Of a stretch of DNA of 64,000 nt, positions 11,901-23,900 are shown piece by piece. The stretch is from Bolinopsis microptera (taxonomy: Eukaryota; Ctenophora; Tentaculata; Lobata; Bolinopsidae). Both the position numbers and the translations under genes were made by a program. The notes below the pieces were generated by a model. It was not told the origin of the DNA. It saw only the letters and a program-made list of their open reading frames with translations, and made no database searches. Position 1 is the stretch's first letter. Every line of letters starts with the position of its first letter. The DNA lies in assembly GCF_026151205.1 (NCBI RefSeq), contig NC_087084.1, positions 4,209,538 through 4,273,537 of the forward strand, given 5' to 3'.

Positions 11901-14900
11901 TACATGACGTTACCGAGTACATGATGTCACCGAGTACATGACGTCACCGAGTACATGACGTCACCGAGTACATGACGTCACCGAGAACATGACGTCACCA
12001 AGTATCCTTTACAGGTCCATTCAGTAACGCGAGGTTAACAGAACTGATGCACATTGCACCTCTAATGAACTTGTACACCTTGGAAGGTGGTACCGTCAAG
12101 TATGAGACTTTGGTAGAAGACAAAGGTAAGTGTTCTGTACTTTTACATTACGATTAAATATTATTATGAGTTGCATGATATTGATAGTTAAAACGATAAT
12201 TAAAGTAACTAAACATAGATTCAATGAGTTGAAAACGCAAACTGTCATTATCATACCATAATTTTTTATTAAACTCTATAAAGAACGGCTTTAGATTATA
12301 TCGCTAATGTAAACTTATTTTACGCTGCAATTATTCGCGAATTTTAAAAGTTTTCAAAACAGTATTTCTACCAAATATCACAACACAGAAAATAATGCAA
12401 AATTAAATATTAGCGTTTTGATAAATCGACTCTCCGAGCTAGTTTGTTGATAAGCAGATATCGCATCTTCATTTCTTGTACAACAGATATAGATTCATCA
12501 TCAATTAGAGACGTTTTCCAAGAAAAGATTTCATCTTCTTTAACACTGGCATGGCCTGGGAAATTTACTATTTAAAAAATTTTAAAAATGTATCCTCAAA
12601 TAACTACAGTTTATGTTCGAGTTGCATTATCATAATTTAATTTTATATTAATTGGCTGCTGCTGCATCAATGAAATTAAACAATTTAAAAGATTAAAAAT
12701 TGGTAAACACAAAAAAACAAAATTAAAAAATTCCCTCACTGTGTCAGCTTCACGGTCTTGATGTATCTCCAACAAACAATCGTAATGCAAATGTACTTTC
12801 AATTTCGGCTTTTTTTCTTCTTTTCCTGAAAATATACTCGATAGCTCACAATTATTTTACTATACTAATTAAGTAATTTATATAGTGAAACATATAGTAT
12901 TTCAAGTATTATATAAAGGGCCGGATCCAAAATATAACAAGAATTGCGCCCGTTGTTTCGTTTTGGCGGACGCTAGATTTCCGTTCACTATAACTATAAA
13001 TATAAGCTCCAATCAGCTCACTTCATAATAATAATATTGATACACATCAGTACACTATACTACGCATGCCACGTACAAATTGGGCTTGGCCCGCTTATAA
13101 CCTAATACTATACATTACATGCACCCTTATATACATTGAAACACAGTCGCGCCGCGCATTCATTGACCACAGGCTATCTATACATCACATCTCCGCAAGC
13201 AATCCTCGCGCGCTGCACTGCGCGCTGGTTGTCATGGTAACGGACGGAAGGACAGATGACAACATATTCAGACCCGCCTACCGCTATCTCCAAAATCCAC
13301 GTTTTTCTGCAAAAACGTCCATTCGTAACCTTTCACTATTGCCTTTTTACAAAAGGGTGAACGAAAAAATGTCGAGATTACTGGTGACCAGAAAAATTCT
13401 ATACAGGGTGTTTCATAAACAATGTCCTGATTTTAAAAAGAAATATATTTTATAATAGGAGTGCAAAAAGCCAATACTGAATATTACACACTCAAACGTC
13501 TGTCCTTTTCCTTGACGACACGGTAAGCAGTGTAGATTGGGACCATTATCAAACTGAAGGGAAAAACCCAGGGTATTCCCCCCTTATACTCCTGGAAGGA
13601 ACGATGAATTATTATTAACGTTATATTTTATTATTTATTGTATAAAAATGTTGTCCAAAAATAATCAAATATTGCAAGAGATTTATAGTATGTAAAGTAG
13701 CGTATCATAATGATAATATCATATAATATATATATATATATATAATGAAAGATAAATTATCATCAGAAACTGTAATAAGTAATTAACTAACCGAAAAAAG
13801 TTGACATCTAGAATACTTCCACTCTGTGTCCTCGTTACTTTGTATGTTCACATACCTGTGAAAATAGCAAAAAATAGTGAAAAATAGTGAAATATAGTGA
13901 ATAATTGTGAAAATTGTGAAATTCATTACTTTTCTCTTGATCAGCATTAAACTTTAAGTTGTCAAAAGTACATAACAGTAATTTTCATATACCAGGCCTC
14001 TCGGGGGAAATTTAAAGTGCAATTTTTTTCCTATCCCGTGCAAATTATAGAAAAAAAGTACAGGTGTGCAAACCATAAAAGGCATATTATATCATGTCAC
14101 AAACAATTCTTACGGACAATTTACGCACTAAACATGGTACTAACGTGTTATTCAGCATCGCAATTAGAGTGTTCAGAATGATGATAGCTCCGATAACTGA
14201 GTACGCTAACGTTAACACCAGGACAATCCAATATGTCACTATATGGTCCTTTGATAACTCCTTGTGGTGGTGGGCAGATTTCTAATTAGCTAATTAGTAA
14301 ATTAGAGTGATCGGAATGATGATAACATCAATTTCATATGACATTCATGTCAAAAACAATAGAATTAATTAATGACATAAAATTGATAATATAAAGAAAT
14401 GTAATCTTGATGACAACGATGATGACATGAAAAGAAAATATGTTCAGTGAACAATTATCTGATCATTGGCGCTATCTTTTACTTCAAGTTCTGTTTCAAA
14501 ATATTTAATTTATAGAAATTTATTTATTTGTTAAATTTATTTAATTTATGGAAATAATTATAAATCAACCGTACATCATAGCTGAAGATGTCAAAAAGAG
14601 TCCAGATCATGCTGACAAGAACTTTTTCAAATGTGCTGAACTGCTCATAGTATGGTGTGCCCGTAACCTTTCTGTGACAATTAGCAATGCAGAGTATTGC
14701 ACAAACAAATCCTGTGGTTAATTAGGAGTTAATTTAATTAATTGGACATTATTATATTACCTGTACTGAGTACATATGATTTATTGTGTCAACTAAGAAA
14801 TATTGTCATAAGTTAGCATGAACAAAATTAGAATATATATAGAAAACTAGAAAATAGAATATATTATGTAATAAACAATAGTATTACCTAGCAATATAAT

Positions 14901-17900
14901 CACAAGAAGGACGAGTAATTTAGCAACATCACTCAGCATCTTTTTAACAGCAAGCTGTAGAGGCCCAATCACGCTCATCACGTCCAGGAAGTTCATCACA
15001 CGAAAAAACACAAACATTTGGGTTATACCTGCAAAGATATGTTATTTAGTTAAAAATAAAATAACAATGAGATAACATCAAGATAACATCGAGATACATT
15101 TAAAATTTTAAGGCTTATTGACACATCAAAATTTCTCAATTTCGTTGGCTACCAATATTTACACTATGTCTGCAATGACCCCTAGTAAATATCTTTGTTC
15201 TCAGTACTTACTATATAAGTAGATTGATGTCAAGGTATTGGTTTTAAAACCTTCCACCAATTTCTCGGGTTCAATCAGCTGCACCTCATCTTCGATCTTT
15301 GATATGTCTACTGCAGCCACAGTACAATTCCAAAATCTTATAGCGAAAGCTACAATCATCAAGACGCAAATCAGTACATCAACATTGTTCCAGAAGTTGG
15401 AGAAGTATTTTTTGGCACTCCTCATGCAGATCATTTGATACACTTCCATTTGGATTCGTGCTAGCACACATAGCCAAAGAATTATTTCCGGAATGTTTAT
15501 CCTGGAATTGCTTTGAAGAAAATCTTCTGCATAATCATTATTGATTTCGCCCCCTTCTTGATCCTCCAAAACAAATTTGTCAGGAACTGTTAAAGCAACG
15601 TAGAGAAGAAGACCCAGAAGGATGGCATAGTTAAGAAGGTCAGCAAGAAAAGAGTAGAATGGTGTGGTAATACTCAGGGAAAGATAATCTAAACGACTAT
15701 ATTTAAAATTCCATTCTCTCAAAACCAAGTAGTCTTTGATTAGCAATAACAAATATATTGGTCCCACAAAGAAGGACGTGAACGGTTTAAAAACAAAAAG
15801 AGCTTTTCCTCTGTAGCTCTTAAAATCTTTATTACCATAAAACTCTTCAAGAACTATTTCTTGGCAAAATGGATGCGACAGAAACTTTTTTTCTTTAGTC
15901 TCCAGAGCGTTTTCAATGTAGTTGGAACCACAAAGCAAACGCCTTGCTTCCCAAAGCGTACGACAAGCATCCAAGTAAGCAAAGGTGAAATCTCTGGCTG
16001 ACTTAACGAGGATTTTGCAGTCAGTGGTGTATTCCTTTTTAACTGAAGCAACCTTGAGAAGCGCACCAATAATTTGATGGGCAGTTTTTATTGGGTCCTT
16101 GGTAAGCATCAAAAATTCATGTTGGAAAAAGGCTGTAAGGGACAACATTGCGGTGCGAGATTCTTTGTCGGGATTTTCCAGAGTAGCACACAGAGTATCC
16201 ACTGCCTGCTTGATGTCTGCTCCATGGAGTAGTAGTTGCCGGAGGATATTCTTATTATCAGTATTAGTAGCAGTAGAGTTTACCTTTAAACTCACGGATC
16301 GGGCTACATAGACTAAAGGACAATCCTTGTTATCATCCACTTGGTTCGGATTGGCCCCATATTTCAGGAGCATCATTGTCATATTGTTTCTGGAGGACCC
16401 CATTTTACATGACAGAAGGAGAGGGCAATTACCGAAATGATCACGAGCGTTTACCAGATTTATTTCCGAGTGATATTTCTTTTTGCATCCAAATTTTGGT
16501 ACGATTTCTACTGGATGGCAGTTTTTTTCAAGAAAAGATTCCATCTCAATATCACTCCCCATTTGGATGATGAGAAATAACCTTTGCAGCCTTTCAAATC
16601 TTTGATCTGGGGTTAGGTTTTTAGCTCTCTCCTCTCGTGCTTTTCTTTCTTTTTTTAACCTGGCATTTGTAACAACTCTGTTGTTCTTATTAATCGGTCT
16701 CCCCAACTTTCCTCGCTTTGTTTCACTCTGAAGCGAACTGGAAGTGACGAAAGACCGATCTCTACTTTGCTTTGAATTCAATTTGATTCCAATGGGAGTT
16801 ATAGGTTTTACCTTCTCTTTGAAAGGCTGGCGTCTTTTCTCTTTAGTTCGGCGAATGAGGGGTGTACGAGATGATTCATATTCCTCACGAGAAAGTGATC
16901 TGCGGTTGACAGCGTTGTCTTCGTTACCAGTCTGATCACTGCTTACAGTTGTATCAGACTTCCAATCCTCACTTACACAAACCTCTAGGTCCTCACTCTC
17001 ACTGGAATGTTCTGCAGCTAAACGTTTACTCCTGAGACTAGTCAGTAAATCACCAATTCCCTCGCGGATATCTTGAAACTGGGGCTTGTTTTCTCGCCAG
17101 TTTTGCAAATCTTTCAGCACCAATTGTTGATTTTCAGATGCCTGCTTTAAATTAAAAAAGTCATGAACCTTTTTATTTTTGTGACCAGTTTTTGATAAGA
17201 ATCTTGGCTTCTTTCTTTGATGAAACTGATCTTTGCCATGATCGTCTTGACTAAGATCAAAATTTGAAATGGTGGTATCCTGGTTATTGTCAGGACCATC
17301 GTCAAGGAAGTATACTATGGGTAAGCCCAAAGGAATAGGAATGTTATCAGGTTGGATTGAACTACAACCGTATTTATCCTCCCCTCCATCAGAATTTATG
17401 CTGTTCCAACCCGAACGCTTAAAGCTTGGGCTAAAATCTAAACTCATCTTTCAGTCTTTTAAGCGACGAGAAACCATTTGAACATGATGAGTCTTAGCTG
17501 AAAGATGATTCTTTACAGCTATTTTTCTAGCTGGTAAAGAGTTTTAAGATTAGGGGAGATCACGGTCAAATGGGAAATTTGGTCAAATGGGATTTTGCGA
17601 TTTCAGGAAAACAGGGATACGGTACCCTGATAGAATTATGTAACTGGTATCCCAAAGATATGAGCTACATTCCATTCTTATTGCTTTGATATGCCAAGAT
17701 AATTCGATTTTGCTCATAAACACTCTACGTTGTTTCCTGGGAAAAGAAACTATAATTTCCGTTATACTTTCGCTGATTCTGGAGTGTTGTACTTTACTTC
17801 TGTGTCTGTCCATTTCCAACCCTATTATTTAGTTACTCTAGACACTTTTAAGAGTGTAATGATAGTTGTTTGATATCGATATGCATGTTAAAAATTAGTT

Positions 17901-20900
17901 TCTAGTGCTTTTCCAACGCAGCCTATTTCGGTCATATGGTACGATTTTATTTAGCTATTCGGGATATCCCATTTACTTACTTTGTTACTTTGTAGGGTTT
18001 CATAGAATCCTCTATCGGGCCATCGAAAAAGTCGACCCCCCGGACAGTGTAGAAACTGTTTTATCACCACTCCAATCAAGCAAGGAGTTTCCATTCCGAC
18101 GGCTGTATCCTGGAGCTGGAGGCTCGTCCGGAAATGACTTCACAAAGTTCGTTAAAGCCGCTTTGAATTACATAGGATCCTCGATGGTGTGCATATGTGT
18201 TGGGATTACATTCCATAATCGAGGTCCAGTGACTGCAAATGAGTTGTCATGTAGTGCTTGATTACGTTGACTGCTGGACTTAGCTATACTGGGCACAACT
18301 GCTTTTTGACCATGTCTGAGAGTCACCGAGAACTGGATACCAATATCATTAGGGCACTTGCAATGCAGAACTTTCCACATGTTGATGATTAAATACCGTT
18401 CTCTTCTTCTTTGCAATGACATCAGATCTAGGGCCTTTAATCTCTGCCAGTAGTTGAGGTGCTGGGTGCCATCTATTTTCAATGTAAACGTACGCTGAAT
18501 CCCTTCTAGCTGTTGGATGTCCTTGTTCTTAGAGCAATTCCACAGAGGACAGCAATACTCCAGATGGCTTCTAACGAGAGACTTGTACAGAGTCATCATG
18601 GTGGCTTTGTCTCTCGTTTTGAACGCACTTAGCACCCAAGAAGCAACTTTTCCTGCGCGTTCAGCTATCCTGTTGACGTGTGGGGTCCAGGACAAATCAG
18701 CGGAAACTGTCACTCCTAGATCTTTCACCGTTTGAGTGGGGTACAGCATGTTTCCGTTAGACACTTCATATGTTTGAGCTTGGATGGCGAATGGATGATC
18801 AAACAAGGAATTCTTTGGACAATGCTTGTGAACAAGAAGCTCGAACTTATCCTCATGAAGGGCCATGTTGTTGCACTTAGCCCAATTAACAACAGAGTTG
18901 AGATCATCCTGCAGGACATCTTTGTCGGCCAAACTGTAGATATGCTTAAGAATCCTAGTGTCATCAGCAAAGAATCTGATGACAGACCCTTTAACACATA
19001 GCTTCATATCATTTATGAACAGAATGAATAACAGTGGCCCAAGAACGGTGCCTTGTGGAACTCCACTGAGGATTGCGGCAGCAAACGATGATACACCATT
19101 TAACACAACACATTGCTTCCTTTCAGTCAGGAAGGATCGGATCCAGTTTACCACCTTCTCATGAAACCCCAATCTCTTCATTTTCAGAAGCAGTAACCGA
19201 TGATCGACCTTATCAAAGGCTTTGGCAAAATCCAGATATATAGCGTCAGTGTCTGCATTTCTAGTAAGACCTTGAACTATATCGTCTACGTGACTTAACA
19301 GCTGGGTAAGGCAGCTTCTTCCTGAGCGGAACCCGTGCTGGTTGTTGCAGAGTAACTGATTTTTCTCAATAAAGTCAACCATAACACCACGGAGGATACG
19401 TTCATACACTTTGATGATGTGCGAAGTGAGAGCAACTGGTCTGTAGTTGACTGCCTTGGCCCTGTCACCCTTTTTAAATAGTGGTGTAATGTAGGTGTCT
19501 TTGTAGAACGATGGCACTGTACCGTTTTCAAATGATTCCTCCCAAATAATACGTATAGGAGAACACAACTCCTTAGCACAGTTTTTCAAGAGAGTTGTAG
19601 GTATTCCGTCCGGTCCACAAGCAGAATCTGTAGAGATACTTTTTATAGCTGAAATGATATCTTCGTCACTAATTCTAAAGTCCTCTAGTTCTTGTGGGTG
19701 CTGGATAGAGGGAGGGGAGAAAACCGGATCCTTAACATCAGGAGAGGTCGGATCGCTAAACACAGAGCTGAACTGTTCCTGCAGCAGATCGGCCATTTTC
19801 TTGGGGTCTGTGGTTATCTCCTGGTTGCTATCAAAGAGCATGTTAATACTGGATTTGATCTTCGACAGAGACTTAGCATAACTGAAAAAGAACTTGGGAT
19901 TTGTTTTGATCTTTTCTACTGCCCTGGATTCCTTTTCATCAAGTCTCTTGGTATGGGCACATCGAATATCATACTGTAGGAGTGCAACCTTGTTCCTAAC
20001 ATTTCTGATGTGATCGTCAGGTGCACCATTGTTGACTAAGGCATTCAGCCTTCCCTGGAGTCGGTTCCTTTTACGCCGCAAAGCATTGGTATGTTTTGGG
20101 CGCCCAGAAGGTTTAGCCTTGCGGGGAACATGAGACGAGCATATCTGAAAGAGGGTCTCAGTAAACAAGGCTGGGAAGTCTTCAAAAGAGCATGAAGAAC
20201 GAAGTTGAGACCAGTTAGTGTCTTCTATCTCGTCTCTGAGCGAGCTGAAGTCTGCTTGGAGAAAATCAAGGCATCTGTACGAGTTTTCATCAAACTTCGG
20301 CACTGCTGATTTCTCCTGTTCAAGTGGATTATATGCTAGCATAACATCTACCACGTGATGGTCTGACATTGTTGTGGTTTTGCATTCAACATTTGTAACA
20401 ACTCGGTTGTTGTTAGTAATAAACAGGTCCAAAACATTGTTTCCTCTCGTTGGACACATTACGTACTGACTCAGCAGATGATCAGACATGAAAGTTAAGA
20501 AATGCTGTGCTGACTGCTGAATTTCTTGCGTGCCTCCAGATTGAACACAATTTGTCTGCCAGTCAATTGAGGGTAAGTTAAAGTCTCCAGTCATCATGAT
20601 ATCGTAGCTGTCGTCATTAATACTACTGATACATACGGAGAAAAAACTGAGGAGTGCTTTAAAGCTTGACAAGGATGCATTAGGCGGACGATAAGCCACA
20701 GCAACACATGTCTTTATAGTGCTGAAACTACAGAAAAGTCCTTCACACGTGCCGTCATCAAACGTGTTACACTCACTGACCGGTAAGTTGATATGAGAGT
20801 AGAGTAGAACACCCCCTCCCACCCTTGCATCACGGTCGCTGCGAGATACCGAATAGCCTGGTATTTGCAGTTGTGCGTCTGACATATAGGACTTGAGCCA

Positions 20901-23900
20901 CGTTTCCGTAAGTGCTATAAACGGTAACGAGTGGTTTCTGAATTTCTCATCCTGAATAAGAGCTGAGATTTCTGGCACTTTCCATCTACTCGTACTAGGA
21001 TTCATGGACTGGACATTTAAGACGAGGCATGAGGAATAAGGGGCACGTGTGTCCTCTGAGGCGGTAGGAACTGCGGGTACTGGTAGTGGTATAGTGGGAG
21101 CGCTGTTCCTGGCTGAAGAGGTGGAGGTGGTCTGGGGTAGTGGTAGGGCATTTGAGTTTGAGGGAGGCTGGACCGGTGGTCGACTATTTCTGATAGGAGT
21201 CCGATCCTGGTTTGCATCGTTTCCAACAGTCTCCGTAACTCTAAAAAATCCTGATTCGCCGCTGTTACACCTTTTGATGGCATGGATTTCTTATTCTCTG
21301 CTTTTCCCTTCTTGTGTCCAACAGCAGAGTTTGTCTGACGGCGGGTACCCTTCAAATGAATAAAAGTGCAGTCAGACTTCGTGCAAAGTTTATTCTTAAC
21401 TGAAAACTTGCACAACACAGGGTGAAGAAACTTGCAGTCTGGACCTTTACTGCAACCAAACTTGTGCTGATTTCCGTATTGACAGAATCTGTTACAATAC
21501 TTCGGGTGTTCAAACTCACAAATCTGACCATTATGTTTCTTCTTCCCCTTGAGACCATGAGGACACTTTCCACGCTTGTACTTCTCACAAATTCTCTCCT
21601 GCGCAGCAGCAGATGATTTCTCGTGAAGCTCTGAATCGTCAATTGCTACACTAGATTGAGAAGTGGAGTGTTCTGTGATTTCCTCGGATGAGGACATTTG
21701 TGACGCAATCAAATCCTGCTTGGGTTGCTGAGATTCGGAATCTGATTTGTTCACAGTACTATCATCTGATTTGTTCACAGTACTATCATGCCGGCTCTTC
21801 GATTTTCGTGGTTTAATAGGAATGCTTGATTCCATGCATGATTTACACAACCAAACATAACTAGAAAGAACAGTAGCACTAGTCAAAACATCGTGGAAAC
21901 TCGTAACAGCAGAACAGTTGTGAGATCCCCGAAAACACATATGACAGTGAAAAACGGGTTTCTGATCGGCTTCAAACTCAACAGTGTACTTTTCGTTACA
22001 TTCCAAGCATTCTGATGGCAGGAACGCACGGAGCTCGAACTGAATTCTATTGGCAAGACTGTCCTTTGTATACAGTTTGTTCCCGTCTGAGTCGGCTAAA
22101 TCAATGTTCAAAAACTCTGCACACGGTTCCAACATATCAAGATTAAAAGCAGATATTAACTTGACATTTGCTGAACGCTTTGCAGAGTGGTCAAAAACTG
22201 AAATGACACGTTTCACAATTTCATTACTTCCTGCACGGAGAAGCAGGTTCCCAATAGCCAGTTCATTAGAGTTATCGCCTGACATTGTACACTTCTTGTA
22301 TACAGTTACACACGTTGTACACAAGGTTATCACAGAGTAATACCGTTTTATCAATAGAGATAAGAGAGCTGCGTAATGTACAACCAAAGCAATTTAACAA
22401 ATTTAGCCAAAATTTTGCTATCCCATTTAACCAAACTGCGTTATTTGATCTGTATATGAGCTCTTCCTTGCAGGAATATGGCCCCAAAAACAGATAAAAC
22501 TAAAAAGAAGCGTAATATATAAACATGGGGTTGGGACCTCAGTACAAGAGAAAAACTAACAGACAGTCGTGGTCGGAAGCTGACATGAGCCGGGCACTAA
22601 GAGCGATTGAGGAGAAAGAGTGTGGCTATCTAAAAGCTGCAGCACTATTTAACGTTCCAAAAACTACCTTAGAAAGACGATTCAAAGGAAAAAACAAGGT
22701 TTTTTTAGTTCTTTGCCAAACTGATAAAGGCCACTCAAGCAAACGACAGGCGAGCATCATCAGCTTGCATCATCACCAACTTTGTACTTTTCAGCCAGTG
22801 TATTAGATGATATTTTGTACTATTTTGTCAAATGGGACGTTTTTCTTTTGCCATATGGGATATCCCAAATAACCAAAATTGAAGTATCCCATTGGACCAA
22901 AAAAAAATTCTAGCCATAACTATCACTGTCAAATGGGACAGTGGTTTTACCATCAAATTAACCACATTTTTCAGTAATGCACTGGTCTATATGAAAGACT
23001 AACTTATAGAGCCATCATTTAACACCACAAAAGCCAACCTGGTAACTAGTATGATTTTAAACAAATTGAAATATAAAAGTATCCCATATTACCGTGATCT
23101 CCCCTAAATACTTTTAACTTTAGTTGATCAAGATAAAAAATCATATATATCGTATTCACCTCAATAAGGTTGAAAGTTTCGCATATACGTGTATCTCTTC
23201 CAAAAGGGCCCTGGAGGTTTGTGGAAACTAATTCCGAATCACCCCATAGCTTAGTATAAAAATGCTTTCTTGAAGAGTTCTGAGCAAAAACGTTTTTCGT
23301 CCCGTGACAAACGCATATTTGGCTGTTTAGTGTTTAGGGTTATGGATAGGGCTACGGTTAGTGTTAGGGTTACGGTTGTACCTTAATCCTAACCGTAAAA
23401 ACTGGAATCATCGCACGTGAACCTACACGGATAGATTCGATTTTAATCGCCACCTTGGAAACTGGATTTGCGTAAGCGTGATTCATGTTTTAGACGATAA
23501 TTACAATCATGATGAAACAGTTGATGTAAAGTTTACTATAAGAAACTGTTTCATAAAAGACAAAATTTAGATCAACCCAAAATTATATAGTTTACGATAT
23601 TTACAAGTGCTATATTAATATAAGCTTTAGTTTTTACTCTATACCACTAGTAAAGTTATCGAAGAAAAGTAAAGTTATCGAAGAAAAGTACAAAGGAATA
23701 AGGATCTTGAAATGAGCACATGGGATATTTTATCACTGATCAAATTTAATTACACAGCTAGACGCTGTGTTCTAACTGCGGTCGCAAAAGACCCACTCGT
23801 CCGGGTCGCAAACGACCCATCAAGTTTGTCCACGTCATTAATAGATTAATTATCAGTACCAATATCACGTGGTTCCCCATCAATAAAGTCAGCGTAACAG

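Larger units (their letters stand above)
17976..22419 (-). mobile_element. Full-length CR1-like LINE nested in the pogo-like element
   Basis: The 4,444-bp LINE lies on the - strand, with ORF1 then ORF2. It ends 3' in octamer-like repeats (ctacaaagtaacaaagtaag), the microsatellite type of tail usual in CR1-like elements. It is flanked by a perfect 10-bp target duplication ATCCCATTTA (17,966-17,975 and 22,420-22,429). Joining the flanks restores ggatatcccatttaacc, which resembles the pogo element's own subterminal repeat at about 22,857. Both ORFs are open, so the insertion is recent on the scale of the locus. Confidence 0.9.
17553..23104. mobile_element. pogo-like (Tc1/mariner group) non-autonomous element, TA target duplication
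   Basis: Ends are ggggagatcacggtcaaatg on the left and, inverted, ggggagatcacggtaatatg on the right, flanked by TA (17,551-17,552 and 23,105-23,106). The duplicated copy B has aagatTAaatac at 36,691-36,702, the exact empty site with one TA. Subterminal copies of caaatggga/tcccattt occur many times and could be transposase-binding sites. The element keeps only an N-terminal transposase fragment (22,525-22,698) and contains a nested LINE (17,976-22,419). Without the LINE it would be about 1.1 kb. It sits about 105 bp upstream of the gene A start codon, so it may affect its promoter. Confidence 0.9.

Noticed and set aside
13066-13455. 129-codon ORF on the + strand
   Set aside because: It lies in a dispersed repeat inserted antisense to gene A and is not preserved in the other copies.
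18517-19979. Several + strand ORFs of 60-95 codons
   Set aside because: Shadows of the LINE ORF2 on the - strand.
23328-23400. Telomere-like ttagggttatggataggg
   Set aside because: It is degenerate and present in both copies of the segmental duplication, so it is a dispersed interstitial sequence and not a chromosome end.
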